A stretch of DNA of 64,000 bases from Rhizobium sp. BT04 (GCF_030053135.1 NZ_CP125652.1:3652501-3716500), one strand, 5' to 3'. Counted from the first letter of the stretch, positions 51,747 to 61,558 are shown. Numbers and translations are program-made. The notes: generated from the sequence alone by a model not told the origin.

Positions 51747-51916
51747 CTTGCGGTTTCCCGATCTCTGTGGCAGCGCCGCGTCTGTTTTCAGGCACGCAAA
51801 GGACGCTGTAATCCTTTGAAACGCTGCATGATTTTATCCTTGCAGTCACCGACAATAGAAAGAGGGCGCCGGCTCTGCAACCAGCGCCCTCTTCAAGGAT
51901 GCGTCAACTGGATATT

Positions 51917-54466
51917 TTAGCTTGCCGACTTGCGCGGGCGACCCTGTTCCGGCGGGATGATCTCAACGGCCGTATCGTCTCCCGGGGCGGCCTTGGCGTG
52001 GCGGCGGCGCCAGTCGCCGAGGAAGAGCAGAATCGGGGCGGCGATGAAGATCGAAGAGGCGCCGGCCACGAGAATGCCGAAGACCATCGGGATCGCGAAG
52101 CTCGAGACGGCGCTGCCGCCCCAGATCGCCATCGGCACCAGGGCGAGGAAGGCCGTCGCATTGGTGTAGAGGCTTCGCGCCAGGGTCTCGTTGATCGACT
52201 TGTCGATGATCTCGCGCAACGGCATCGACTTATAGAGCCGCATGTTTTCGCGCATGCGGTCATAGACGACGACCTTGTCGTTCACCGAGTAACCGACGAG
52301 CGTCAGGATGGCGGCGATGGCCGTCAGGTTGAAGTCGAGGCCGGTGATCGCGAAGAAGCCGATCGCCTTGGTGACGTCGAGCACCAGCGTGACGATGGCG
52401 CCGACGGCAAACGGCCATTCGAACCGCACCCAGATATAGATCAGCATCGCGAAGCTTGCGATCACCACCGACAGGATGCCGGCCGAGGCGAGCTCGCCGC
52501 TGACCTTGGGGCCGATGACGTCGGTGCCTTCGACGGTGGCGGACGGGTCGATCTTGGCGACTTCTGCCTTCAGCTTGGTCACCGCTGCCGTCTGCGCCTC
52601 TTCGCCGCCCTCCTGCCGCTGCGCGCGGACGAGGATGCTGTTCTTGTCGCCGAAGGACTGCAGCGTGATTTCGCCGAGGCCGAGACTATCAAGACCTTCG
52701 CGGAACTTCGCAAGATCAGCAGCCCCTTGCGTCTTGACGGACATCTGGATGCCGCCGCGGAAATCGACGCCGTAGTTGAGGCCGGGATGAATGAACAGCA
52801 CGACGGAGGCAATCGACAGCAGCGCCGAAACGGTGACGCCGAAGAAGCGCGCCTTCATGAACTGGATATGCTTGTCATAAGGGCTGAACGGGATCAGCGG
52901 CCGGATGTTCAGCACCTTGAACTTGCGGCGGCGGGTGATCTCGATCATTGCGACGCGCACGAAGGCAACCGAGGTGAACATCGAGATGATCAGGCCGAGC
53001 GCCATGGTCACGGCAAAGCCGCGAACCGGTCCGGAGCCGAAATAGAACAGGATGGCGGCCGCAATCAGGGCCGTCATGTTGCCATCGATGATGGTGGAAT
53101 AGGCCCGGTTGAAGCCGGTATCGATGGCGGCGAAGGCGCTCTTGCCCTTGCGCGTTTCCTCACGGATGCGCTCGTTAATGAGAACGTTGGCATCGACCGC
53201 AAGGCCGATGCCGAGCACGACACCGGCAATGCCCGGCAGGGTCAGCGTCGCCCCCACCAGCGTTAGGGCCGAGAAGGTCAGGATCGTGTGGATCAGCAGC
53301 GCCACATTCGCCAGGATGCCCCAGGTGCCATAGAGAACGAAGATGAAGAGGGCAACGAGAGCAAAGCCGACGAGGCCGGAATAAATACCCATCTTGATGG
53401 CATCGGCGCCGAGGTCGGCGCCGACCGTGCGTTCCTCGATGACCGTCAGCTTGGCGGGCAGGGCGCCGGCGCGCAGCATGGCGGCAAGTGTCGTGGCGCT
53501 GTCGGCCGAGAAGTTGCCGGAAATCTGGCCGGAACCGCCGGTGATCGGCTCGCGGATGACAGGGGCACTCAGCACCTTGTCGTCGAGGACGATGGCGAAG
53601 GGATTGCCGACGTTTTGACGGGTGATATCGGCAAAGCGGCTGGCCCCGGCGCTGTCGAAGCGGAAGCTGACGATCGGCTCATGCGTGTTCGGATCGAAGC
53701 TGACGCGGGCATCCGACAGCCGGTCGCCGGAGATTTCGACACGATCGAGCACCGGGTAGGTACGGCCTTCATCGTCCTTCAGCATGGTCACGCCGGGACC
53801 TGGCTGGTTGTTCGGCGACAGCATGTGGAACGACATCTTGGCGGTGGAGCCGAGAAGCTCACGCAGGCGCGACGGGTCCTGTGCGCCCGGAAGCTGGACG
53901 AGCACGCGGTTGGCGCCGATGCGCTGGATGGTCGGCTCGGAGACGCCGACCTGGTCGACGCGCTGGCGGATGACTTCAAGGCTCTGCTGGACGGCATTGT
54001 CGACATTGGCGGAGATGCCGGCCGGCGAGAAGCCGACGGTGATGGTGGCGCCGTTTGCAGTGACGGCAAGATCCGCCTGACCGGCGCTGATGCCGGTGCT
54101 GATCGGGTTGGCGAGCGTCTTGAGCTCGGTGACGGCGGCATCGCTCTGGGCGGCATCGGCGAGCGTCACGACGATCTGGTTCTGGCTGCGGACGACGGCC
54201 TTGGGCTGGATGCCCTTTTCGCGCAGCACGCGGCGGGCGTCCTGAAGCAGCGATTGCAGCCGCTCCTTGGTCAGATCGGCTTCGTCGACTTCCAGAACGA
54301 GATGCGAGCCGCCGCGAAGGTCGAGGCCGAGCGACACCTGTTCATGCGGCAGCCAAGCCGGCACGCGCTGGAGGACGGATTGCGGCAGGACGTTCGGCAG
54401 GGCGATTAATAGGCCGAGAAAGATGATCACCGTATAGGTGAACACCAGCCATGGTGAAGTACGCAT
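51917..54466 (-). CDS. secDF: Fused protein-export translocase subunit SecDF
   Basis: An 849-residue inner-membrane protein with SecD (residues 1-~525) and SecF (~540-849) joined in one chain. SecD starts with a helix (WLVFTYTVIIFLGLLIALPNVLP), then LGLDLRGGSHLVLEVD, the periplasmic P1 head, and a five-helix block with the GIGLAVDANVLINERIREE signature; SecF repeats the plan with YGVDFRGGIQ and GYSVNDKVVVYDRMREN. SecDF uses proton flow to pull preproteins across the membrane after SecYEG. The fusion is normal in several alphaproteobacteria. yajC is not in the window. Confidence 0.95.
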   Translation of the reverse strand: MRTSPWLVFTYTVIIFLGLLIALPNVLPQSVLQRVPAWLPHEQVSLGLDLRGGSHLVLEVDEADLTKERLQSLLQDARRVLREKGIQPKAVVRSQNQIVVTLADAAQSDAAVTELKTLANPISTGISAGQADLAVTANGATITVGFSPAGISANVDNAVQQSLEVIRQRVDQVGVSEPTIQRIGANRVLVQLPGAQDPSRLRELLGSTAKMSFHMLSPNNQPGPGVTMLKDDEGRTYPVLDRVEISGDRLSDARVSFDPNTHEPIVSFRFDSAGASRFADITRQNVGNPFAIVLDDKVLSAPVIREPITGGSGQISGNFSADSATTLAAMLRAGALPAKLTVIEERTVGADLGADAIKMGIYSGLVGFALVALFIFVLYGTWGILANVALLIHTILTFSALTLVGATLTLPGIAGVVLGIGLAVDANVLINERIREETRKGKSAFAAIDTGFNRAYSTIIDGNMTALIAAAILFYFGSGPVRGFAVTMALGLIISMFTSVAFVRVAMIEITRRRKFKVLNIRPLIPFSPYDKHIQFMKARFFGVTVSALLSIASVVLFIHPGLNYGVDFRGGIQMSVKTQGAADLAKFREGLDSLGLGEITLQSFGDKNSILVRAQRQEGGEEAQTAAVTKLKAEVAKIDPSATVEGTDVIGPKVSGELASAGILSVVIASFAMLIYIWVRFEWPFAVGAIVTLVLDVTKAIGFFAITGLDFNLTAIAAILTLVGYSVNDKVVVYDRMRENMRLYKSMPLREIIDKSINETLARSLYTNATAFLALVPMAIWGGSAVSSFAIPMVFGILVAGASSIFIAAPILLFLGDWRRRHAKAAPGDDTAVEIIPPEQGRPRKSAS

Positions 54467-54549
54467 GTTGTATTCCTTAGATAATCGAGGGCCGGCGCTC
54501 AGGCGCTGGCGGTATGTCGTCAGATGTCGGAAGCGCCTCGGCGCAAACG

Positions 54550-54930
54550 TCAGGCAGCCGCCGGCGGGGCGCGCGGCTGATGGGCCCTGGAGACCGCGGC
54601 ATGAAGCGACGCTTCAGATGCCGGAAAAACGGCTGATATGTCCCAGCCGGCGAAATCGAGAACCGGGGCGGCGGCAAGCGCGGGCGATCCGCTGTCATGG
54701 ACTGCCTGCTTCGGCGCAAGCCTGCGCTCGGTGGCGAGCAATCCGCGCACGGCATCGCGCGCAGTCAGCTGCGGCGGCTGCGGATCCCGGCCGGAGGAGG
54801 AAAGCGTATTGACGGCGACATCGGGCGAGATGATCAGATTGCCGCCGAAAAGCAGGCCGAGATAAGCAAGGATGACGAAGAGGAGGGAAGCGGCGATACG
54901 GTTCGTCAGACGGTGCTGATCCAGCTCCAT
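54550..54930 (-). CDS. Small membrane-anchored hypothetical protein
   Basis: ATG 54930 with GGAGACG directly upstream is preferred over the start 13 codons earlier; 126 residues. One membrane helix near the N terminus (IAASLLFVILAYLGLLFGGNLII, residues ~10-32), then a Pro/Ala-rich, disordered-looking periplasmic tail. No domain recognised. It lies 83 bases upstream of secDF in the same direction, and 54 bases after the antiporter gene, so may be in an operon with either. Confidence 0.5.
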   Translation of the reverse strand: MELDQHRLTNRIAASLLFVILAYLGLLFGGNLIISPDVAVNTLSSSGRDPQPPQLTARDAVRGLLATERRLAPKQAVHDSGSPALAAAPVLDFAGWDISAVFPASEASLHAAVSRAHQPRAPPAAA

Positions 54931-54984
54931 CGTCTCCGTCCCGGCGATGTCACTCCCGTATCGGCTCAAAAGCGCGCCAATCTC

Positions 54985-56802
54985 TCATTCTCTTTGCGGC
55001 GGAGGGTCATCCGCCGGGATAATTGTATCAGGCCCATGCCCGTCTTCATAGGGCACACTCTCATGATGCACTTGGGCGAGCCGGTCAACCATGCCAAGCC
55101 CGATTTCACGCTCGCCCATGATGACGGTGTCGGCGCCATAGTGCTTCAATTCATCGACCTCGGCGTCGGAATGGGCGCGGGCGACGATGAGGATCGACGG
55201 ATTGACGCTGCGCGCCTGTTCGGCGATGCGGCAGGCCTCGAAGGCGTTCGGGATGGCGATGGCGATGCTGCGGGCGCCTGAGAGATTGGCGAGGTCGAGC
55301 GTTTCCCTCGCCACCGCATTGCCCATCAGGGTTTCGATGCCCTGCGCCTTCAGTTCGCCGATGCGCTTGTCGGAATCCTCGATGACGAGAAAAGGTGTGG
55401 CTGACGATTTGAGGTTCTGTCCGACGATGCTGCCGACCCGCCCGTAGCCGACGAGAATGGCGTGGCCGCCGAGAGCGGTCGGGTGCACCTCGTCGTCTTC
55501 GGCCGGCGTCTCCTCCTGGGTGGCGATCGCATCGGCAGCGGCTGGGTCCGCCACGACGTCTTCACGTTTCGCACCTTCGAAAAGCGGCCGCATGCGGTCG
55601 CAGAGGAAGAACAGCAGCGGATTGAGGATGATCGAGATGATGGCGCCGGCGAGGATCAGATCGCGGCCTTCTCCCGGCAGCAGACCGAGTTCGACGCCGA
55701 GGGCGGCGAGGATGAAGGAGAATTCGCCGATCTGGCCGAGGCTGGCCGAAATCGTCAGCGCCGTGCCGAGCGGCTTCTTGAAGGCGAGCACGATCAGCAG
55801 CGCGGCGACGGACTTGCCGATGACGATGATGAAGATGGTGGCCAGAATCGGCAGTGGCTTGTCGATCAGGATGTTCGGATCGAACAGCATGCCGACCGAG
55901 ACGAAGAACAGCACGGCGAAGGCGTCGCGCAGCGGCAGGCTTTCCTGGGCGGCGCGATGGCTGAGCTCGCTTTCGGCCAGCACCATGCCGGCAAAGAAGG
56001 CGCCGAGCGCCAGCGACACGCCGAAGAGCTTTGCCGCGCCGAAAGCGACGCCGAGCGCGATCGCCAGCACGCCGAGCCGGAACAGCTCGCGCGACCCGGT
56101 ATGGGCAATGCGGTGCATCGTCCACGGAATGAGCTTGCGGCCGAAGACCAGCATCAGCGCCACGAACAGCGCCACCTTCACCAGCGTCATGGCGATCATG
56201 CCGCCGATGCCGAGATCGAGCCCGAACAGGCGGCTCAGCCCGGCCGAGAGCGGCTCGACAGGAGCATGGCCCTCGCCGCCGATGCTGGCTGCGGCCGGGA
56301 TCAGCACCAGCGCCAGCACCATGGCGAGATCCTCGACGATCAGCCAGCCGACGGCGATCCTGCCGCGCTCCGTCTCGACGAGCCGCCGCTCCTGTAGCGC
56401 TTTCAGCAGCACCACGGTTGAAGCGACCGAAAGCGCCAGGCCGAAGACCAGGCTGCCGCCGGTCGGCCAGCCCATGAAGGCGCCAAGCCCCCAGCCGAGC
56501 AGGGTCGCAAAGGCGATCTGCGCGATGGCGCCGGGCACCGCGATGCCGCGCACCGACAGCAGGTCTTTCAGGGAGAAATGCAGTCCGACACCGAACATCA
56601 GCAGGATGACGCCGATTTCGGCCAGCTCCGGCGCCAGGCTCTGATCCGCCACATAACCTGGCGTATGCGGCCCGACCAGGACGCCGGCGATCAGATAGCC
56701 CACCAGCGGCGGCATCCGCAGCCGATGGGCAAACGCGCCGAAGATGAAAGCCAGCACGAGGCCGCCGACGATTGTCGAAATCAAGGGCGTATCGTGTGGC
56801 AT
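54985..56802 (-). CDS. Monovalent cation:proton antiporter-2 (CPA2) family protein, YbaL/KefB type
   Basis: A 605-residue protein with 12-13 membrane helices (residues 1-~395), including PPLVGYLIAGVLVGPHTPG and the helix with LMFGVGLHFSLKDLL, typical of YbaL/KefB-like exchangers, and a cytosolic RCK/TrkA-N domain from ~435: HAILVGYGRVGSIVGQNLKSS (NAD-binding) and LIVARAHSDAEVDELKHYGAD. It probably exports K+ or Na+ in exchange for protons under stress. A small XRE gene lies divergently 79 bases beyond its 5' end. Confidence 0.9.
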   Translation of the reverse strand: MPHDTPLISTIVGGLVLAFIFGAFAHRLRMPPLVGYLIAGVLVGPHTPGYVADQSLAPELAEIGVILLMFGVGLHFSLKDLLSVRGIAVPGAIAQIAFATLLGWGLGAFMGWPTGGSLVFGLALSVASTVVLLKALQERRLVETERGRIAVGWLIVEDLAMVLALVLIPAAASIGGEGHAPVEPLSAGLSRLFGLDLGIGGMIAMTLVKVALFVALMLVFGRKLIPWTMHRIAHTGSRELFRLGVLAIALGVAFGAAKLFGVSLALGAFFAGMVLAESELSHRAAQESLPLRDAFAVLFFVSVGMLFDPNILIDKPLPILATIFIIVIGKSVAALLIVLAFKKPLGTALTISASLGQIGEFSFILAALGVELGLLPGEGRDLILAGAIISIILNPLLFFLCDRMRPLFEGAKREDVVADPAAADAIATQEETPAEDDEVHPTALGGHAILVGYGRVGSIVGQNLKSSATPFLVIEDSDKRIGELKAQGIETLMGNAVARETLDLANLSGARSIAIAIPNAFEACRIAEQARSVNPSILIVARAHSDAEVDELKHYGADTVIMGEREIGLGMVDRLAQVHHESVPYEDGHGPDTIIPADDPPPQRE

Positions 56803-56881
56803 CGCTGTCTCCCGATCTGGAAATCCCGTTCGTAATATGACATATATGGTCTATATCGACCAATATGGGTAAATTAGAATT

Positions 56882-57142
56882 ATGGGTCAAGGCGCAAGGG
56901 AAACAATTCTCACCCCGGCTCTCTGCCGCGCGGCGCGCGGCCTGCTCGACTGGACCCAGACCGATCTTGCCGAAAGGGCAGCCGTCTCGCGCAGCACCAT
57001 TCGCGATTATGAGGGTCGCCACCACGAGATCCACCGCGCGACGGAGGCGCAGCTGCGCCTCGCCTTCGAGGAGGGCGGCGTCAGATTCGTCGAGATCGAA
57101 GGGGCGGGCACCGGCCTCTGCCTGGCCAATCCAGCCGGCTGA
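56882..57142 (+). CDS. Small XRE-family (Cro/C1-type) DNA-binding protein
   Basis: An 86-residue protein with a helix-turn-helix at residues ~14-50 (ALCRAARGLLDWTQTDLAERAAVSRSTIRDYEGRHHEIHRAT), matching the pattern of small alphaproteobacterial Cro-like regulators, followed by LRLAFEEGGVRFVEIEGAGTGLCL. Its ATG overlaps no neighbour and it is divergent from the antiporter gene, which it may regulate. It is convergent with the GT39 gene (6 bases between stops). Confidence 0.82.
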   Translation: MGQGARETILTPALCRAARGLLDWTQTDLAERAAVSRSTIRDYEGRHHEIHRATEAQLRLAFEEGGVRFVEIEGAGTGLCLANPAG

Positions 57143-57148
57143 ACCCGT

Positions 57149-58570
57149 TCAGGGCGCCAGGCAGGCGGCAGAGACCTTGTAAACGGAGAGCGCCTTGCCC
57201 TTGTAATAGCCCGCCGTCGGCTGCCAGTTCTTCAGCAGCTCGGGCGTCTCGGTGGCGCAGCTGAAGGGACCGTCCGTCAGGAAGAGCACCTTGCCGGTTA
57301 TGTCGGCCGGCAGGGCGAATTCCTGCTCGTAATAGCTCTCGGGAAGGCCCGCCGGCGCGCGCGCATAGATCCTGTAGGAGCTGCCGCGCAGCGTATAGAA
57401 AAGATCGGCGACCATGTCGCGATCATTGGTGACGATGATGTCGGTGCCGGCCTGGCCGGCAAGTGCTGCGGCTTGGCGGCTGACCTCGGCGCGGCCGAGA
57501 TAGCGCTTCATCACCTCGTCGCCGTTCGGCAAAAGCAACTGTTGCGGAAAGATTGTCGCCAGCGGAAAGAGCAGGCTGGCGACGCCGTTGATGGCGAGCG
57601 ACAGCCTGAGCCCTTTCGGCCATAACCGATAGAGCAGCCAGACGGCAAGGATGGTGCCAGCGACATAGGCGGTCACGGCCCAGTTGGCATAGGCCTTGGC
57701 GACCGTTGCCTGCAGCGTGATCAGCACCACCACCGGCATCGACAGCCAGACCAGCATCTTTTCCCGGTCGTCGCTCCTGCCCTTGATCATGCGATAGACC
57801 GCCCAGAGCATCGCAAAGAAGATGATCGGCCCGACGACGCCGAATTGGGCGGAGAAGAATTCCAGCCCGCGACGGAGATTGATGCCGAGTTCGCTCCAAT
57901 GGGCGATGTCCTGCGTATGCCGCACCGTCGTATTGTCGTGCTGCAGGTTCCACCAGAGGTTCGGCAAGGCGACAACAATCGCGACCGCGACCGCGATGAT
58001 GAAATCCCGGATGGCGATGCGTGCGGCCGGAATGAGGAGGAGAGCAAGCGCGCCGCCGGGAAGCACGAACAGCACGGCATATTTCGTCAGGAAGGCGAGG
58101 CCGACGCCGAGGCCCATGATGAGCGCCAGCCCGACCGAGCGCCGCTGTGTCAGGCCGAAATAGGCAAGCAAGACGATCGCGATGAAGAACAGCAGGATCA
58201 CGTCGGTCGAAAAGAATACCGAAGACAGCGCGACGCCCGGGAGGGTGATATAGGTGGCGCCCGTCCAGCCTTCGATCTCCGGCCCGACGAAACGCTTCGC
58301 TACCTTCATCAGCACCAGCGCCGCCGCCATATGGATCGGCGGTCCGGCGAGCCTGATCCAGTAGATGGCGTCGGAACCGGAGAATTCGGTCATCGCCCGG
58401 ATCACCCAGGCAATCATCGGCGGCTTCGAATAATAGCCGAGATCGAGATTCTGCGACCAGAACCAGTACTGCGCCTCGTCGACGAAAAGGTCGGTCGCAT
58501 CGAAATGCAGCGTGACGACGCGCCAGAGCGTGAAGCCAAGAACGATGAGGAGACCTGATCTGGGGGACAT
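57149..58570 (-). CDS. GT39/ArnT-type membrane glycosyltransferase
   Basis: A 473-residue polytopic membrane protein starting MSPRSGLLIVLGFTLWRVVTL, with the catalytic Asp/Glu motif LFVDEAQYWFWSQNLDLGYYSKPPMIAWV in the first periplasmic loop (residues ~28-55), as in ArnT-like and PMT-like transferases using polyprenyl-phosphate sugar donors. About ten further helices follow, then a periplasmic domain of ~110 residues. It may add sugars to lipid A or other lipids. Divergent or upstream small frame at 58646-58759 has the same direction. Confidence 0.87.
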   Translation of the reverse strand: MSPRSGLLIVLGFTLWRVVTLHFDATDLFVDEAQYWFWSQNLDLGYYSKPPMIAWVIRAMTEFSGSDAIYWIRLAGPPIHMAAALVLMKVAKRFVGPEIEGWTGATYITLPGVALSSVFFSTDVILLFFIAIVLLAYFGLTQRRSVGLALIMGLGVGLAFLTKYAVLFVLPGGALALLLIPAARIAIRDFIIAVAVAIVVALPNLWWNLQHDNTTVRHTQDIAHWSELGINLRRGLEFFSAQFGVVGPIIFFAMLWAVYRMIKGRSDDREKMLVWLSMPVVVLITLQATVAKAYANWAVTAYVAGTILAVWLLYRLWPKGLRLSLAINGVASLLFPLATIFPQQLLLPNGDEVMKRYLGRAEVSRQAAALAGQAGTDIIVTNDRDMVADLFYTLRGSSYRIYARAPAGLPESYYEQEFALPADITGKVLFLTDGPFSCATETPELLKNWQPTAGYYKGKALSVYKVSAACLAP

Positions 58571-58645
58571 GAACCGACTGTTCCGCTGACATGAAAGGCG
58601 CGAGTGCGATTACACCAAAGGCGCCGGACTGCCAACGGGAAAGGT

Positions 58646-58759
58646 CTAGAACACCCGAAGTCCGCGGATGTCGCGGTTTGCGGCGAGAGAATCGAGGCGG
58701 GCGACGGCGGCAAGCAGCGTCATTGCAATCAAGCAGGAACCCAATCCGAGAACAATCAT
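58646..58759 (-). CDS. Possible 37-residue hydrophobic peptide
   Basis: ATG 58759 follows AAGGA by 7 bases and encodes 37 residues: one membrane-type segment (IVLGLGSCLIAMTLLAAVA) and a basic C terminus (RDIRGLRVF). It precedes the GT39 gene by 75 bases in the same direction. The Shine-Dalgarno and the clean hydrophobic-then-charged pattern favour a real small membrane protein, but it is too short to be sure. Confidence 0.4.
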   Translation of the reverse strand: MIVLGLGSCLIAMTLLAAVARLDSLAANRDIRGLRVF

Positions 58760-59190
58760 TGCTCTGTCCTTGTCGACGTCATGTCTTGGCTATCGACCGG
58801 CCTATAACACGGAGCTTGCGTGTGCCTTGTAGCAGCCGTGCAACTCCGCAGCAGTATTTTTTGCCAACGGCCTTGAATTGCTTCAAAAGCCGGCACTGCG
58901 AAAAGGCTTATTAACCTTCAGGCAAGGAATTAACCATAAACATTGCTTTACACGTCGGAATGGGAAGATGCACTCGTTCCCACCAGGCATGACGCCGTCC
59001 CGCCGTACCGGGTTGATCCGGTATCCATCTCTTCAGACAGCTCCGAAACATAGCTGATCAGGGGGCTCGACCCGCCGGTTGTAACCGGTGGCAAGGACCG
59101 TCTCCACGCTTGGCGTTTATCGGATGCTGCAAAAGTTTTTGGCCGGGCCTTCGCTCGGAACGTGGTTGGGGACAGGCGTTGAGGCAGGAC
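58760..59190. other. 430-base region upstream of the chemotaxis operon
   Basis: No gene. It should hold the che promoter. AT-rich tracts lie at 58855-58950. At 59072-59091 a nearly perfect inverted repeat CCGCCGGTT-GT-AACCGGTGG sits 100 bases before the icpA ATG, too tight a loop for RNA and better as a protein site. Confidence 0.45.
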
Positions 59191-60819
59191 ATGCCATCAG
59201 ATCAGGCTCGTGGAGCGCAGGCAGGCAGCTTGCGCGACCGCCTGCGTTTTGCCGGTCTCGATGCCGAGCAGTGCGAGCTGGTGCGCCGCAACCGGCCTGC
59301 CCTCGAAGCACATCTGAAGGCAGGTCTCAGGGATCTCTTCCACAGGTTCCAGTCGTTCCCCGACGCTTCGCGCAATTTCGAGAGCGAGCGCCAGGTCGAG
59401 CGTCTGCATGATCTGCAGTCCTCGCATTGGGACGTGCTGACGGATGCGCGGTTCGACAGCCTCTATGCCGAGCGCGTCAAGGTTCTCTCCGATACCGAAA
59501 GCAAGATCGGCCTCGACCCGCGCTGGCACGTGGCCGGCCATGGCGTTATGCTGGAGCATGTCGTTTCCGGTCTCGCCGAGAATATTGCCGGCCGGCCGCT
59601 GCTGCCGTCTGCCAAGCGCCGCAGCCGCGAAATTTCCGATCTGATGACCGCGATCATCCGCATCGTCATGGTCGATGTGGAAATCGCCGTCTCGCTGCGT
59701 TTCAACGCGCTGCGCGCCGCCCAGAGCCGCGCGCTTGCCGATCAGCGCGCCGACAATGAGGCCGAGATCGCCCGGATCTTCGGCGATGTCATCGAAGGTC
59801 TTGCCGCCCGCGACCTGACGCGGCGCGCGCCCGTCGATGGCGATCATGCCGGGATCGCCGCCGCGCTGAACGGTGCGCTGGATGGTCTCCAGGCCGAATT
59901 TACAGCCATCACCGATCGCACGCTGAAGGCCGAAGCGGCGACGGCCTCGCTTGCTGGCCTGTCCAGGCAGTTTGCCGGCACGGCTTCCGGCCAGGCCGAG
60001 CGGCTGCAGCTTTCCGCCGCGGCCCTTGCCGGCATCGCCGGCAGTGTCCGCGACGGTGCTGCCGACAGCCGCGCCGCCGAGCAGGCAGCCGCCTCGACGC
60101 GCACCGCCGTCGAAGAAAGCGGCGAGGTCGTCGGCCGCGCGATCAGCGCCATGGCCGATATCGAGCAGTCTGCCGAAAAGATCGGCCAGATCATCGGCGC
60201 GATCGACGAGATCGCCTTCCAGACCAATCTCCTGGCGCTGAATGCCGGCATCGAGGCCGCCCGCGCCGGTGATTCCGGCCGCGGTTTTGCCGTCGTCGCC
60301 CAGGAAGTCCGCGCTCTGGCACAGCGCTCAGCCGAAGCCGCCCGCGAGATCAAGACGCTGGTGACGACAACCAAGGCACAGGTCGACGCCGGCGTGCAGA
60401 TGGTTGGCCGTACACAGGATTCGATCGGCAGCATCGTGCGCCAGGTCACCGACATCAACGCCGCCATATCAGGCATCGCCACCCGAACCGGTGAACATGC
60501 CGAAAGCCTCGACAGCGTGACATCAGACGTCAAGAGCCTGGGCGGCGAGGTGGCCGACAGCGCCGGCCTTGCCGAGCGCTCCGCCGAAGGCGCCGACCAC
60601 CTGCACACCGTCATTCTCGAACTCGGCCAGACGATTCGCGAATTCCGCATCGCCCGGGAAAATGCCCATGCTGGGCGCCCGGCGCCGGTGCGCGTGACGC
60701 CGCCGCGCGCCCTCGAGGCCGCCGCCCGTCCGGCACCTGTCGAAGATGAATACGAAAATGATGATTTTAGCCTTCCGCAACCTCTCGCGAGCGTCGGAGG
60801 TGGGCGGAATGTTTACTAA
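59191..60819 (+). CDS. icpA: Cytosolic methyl-accepting chemotaxis protein with globin-like domain (IcpA)
   Basis: ATG 59191 follows AGGCAGGA by 3-4 bases; 542 residues, no membrane helix. Residues ~25-165 are a globin-coupled-sensor fold ([54 protein letters not shown]). Residues ~230-485 are the signalling part with the conserved hairpin [55 protein letters not shown]. At the proximal-His position of globin sensors (His-x-x-IGL) a Glu stands here (ESKIGL), so heme binding as in HemAT is doubtful. First gene of the che operon, as in other rhizobia. Confidence 0.9.
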   Translation: MPSDQARGAQAGSLRDRLRFAGLDAEQCELVRRNRPALEAHLKAGLRDLFHRFQSFPDASRNFESERQVERLHDLQSSHWDVLTDARFDSLYAERVKVLSDTESKIGLDPRWHVAGHGVMLEHVVSGLAENIAGRPLLPSAKRRSREISDLMTAIIRIVMVDVEIAVSLRFNALRAAQSRALADQRADNEAEIARIFGDVIEGLAARDLTRRAPVDGDHAGIAAALNGALDGLQAEFTAITDRTLKAEAATASLAGLSRQFAGTASGQAERLQLSAAALAGIAGSVRDGAADSRAAEQAAASTRTAVEESGEVVGRAISAMADIEQSAEKIGQIIGAIDEIAFQTNLLALNAGIEAARAGDSGRGFAVVAQEVRALAQRSAEAAREIKTLVTTTKAQVDAGVQMVGRTQDSIGSIVRQVTDINAAISGIATRTGEHAESLDSVTSDVKSLGGEVADSAGLAERSAEGADHLHTVILELGQTIREFRIARENAHAGRPAPVRVTPPRALEAAARPAPVEDEYENDDFSLPQPLASVGGGRNVY

Positions 60820-60882
60820 CCTATCGGATTATCACCTCAGCTCGTCTGCTCGGGCCGGGGACAAGGGGACAAGGAAAAACTG

Positions 60883-61179
60883 ATGGTAGCAAAGAAGAGT
60901 GGCAAGACGCTGGATTTGACAGCGGTGCTCGACCTCAACGAGGCCTCGGCCTTGCGCGATAAACTCCTCTCGCTGCGCGGCAGCGGTCTTTCGATCGACG
61001 CCTCGGGCGTCGAGCGGATCGGCGCTCTTTGTGCCCAGGTTCTGATGTCCGCCGAGAAGACCTGGGAACAGGACAAGCAGCCATTCACCTTCTCCAAGGT
61101 GTCCGACGCATTTCAGAAAACCATGCAGCTGGTGGGCGTCAATATTGATCACCTGCTTGCCAAGGAGATTCGGCAATGA
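60883..61179 (+). CDS. cheS: STAS-domain protein CheS
   Basis: A 98-residue STAS-like protein: KTLDLTAVLDLNEASALRDKLLSLRGSGLSIDASGVERIGALCAQVLMSAEKTW, with the conserved DASGVERIGALC segment near residue 38-50, though the usual phosphorylatable Ser is ambiguous. Between icpA and cheY1 this is the rhizobial CheS, which in Sinorhizobium helps the CheY1 phosphate sink by binding CheA. It overlaps cheY1 by ATGA (61176-61179). GGAACAAGGA-like Shine-Dalgarno precedes the start. Confidence 0.87.
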   Translation: MVAKKSGKTLDLTAVLDLNEASALRDKLLSLRGSGLSIDASGVERIGALCAQVLMSAEKTWEQDKQPFTFSKVSDAFQKTMQLVGVNIDHLLAKEIRQ

Positions 61180-61541
61180 AGAAAAAAGTTCTTACCGTGG
61201 ATGATTCCCGCACCATCCGAAACATGCTTCTCGTGACGCTGAACAATGCCGGCTTCGAGACGATTCAGGCGGAAGACGGCGTCGAGGGCCTCGAGGTTCT
61301 CGAAGAGTCCAATCCTGACGTCATCGTGACCGACATCAACATGCCGCGTCTCGACGGTTTCGGCTTCATCGAAGGCGTTCGCCGCAACGAAAAGTATCGG
61401 GCGATCCCGATCTTGGTCCTGACCACCGAAAGCGACGCGGAAAAGAAGAACCGCGCCCGCCAGGCTGGTGCCACGGGCTGGATCGTCAAGCCTTTCGACC
61501 CGGCCAAGCTGATCGATGCCATTGAGCGTGTAACCGCTTAA
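61176..61541 (+). CDS. cheY1: Chemotaxis response regulator CheY1
   Basis: A 121-residue receiver: VLTVDDSRTIRNMLL at the start, acceptor Asp in DVIVTDINMPRLDG near residue 52, Thr in VLTTESD and Lys in WIVKPFDP. In rhizobia CheY1 is the phosphate sink and CheY2 drives the motor. Overlaps cheS; cheA follows by 17 bases. Confidence 0.95.
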   Translation: MKKKVLTVDDSRTIRNMLLVTLNNAGFETIQAEDGVEGLEVLEESNPDVIVTDINMPRLDGFGFIEGVRRNEKYRAIPILVLTTESDAEKKNRARQAGATGWIVKPFDPAKLIDAIERVTA

Positions 61542-61558
61542 ACCCAGGATTTGCTCCT

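Noticed and set aside
51899..53266. Plus-strand frame of 455 codons
   Set aside because: Antisense to secDF; composed mainly of Asp, Arg, Gly and His without structure.
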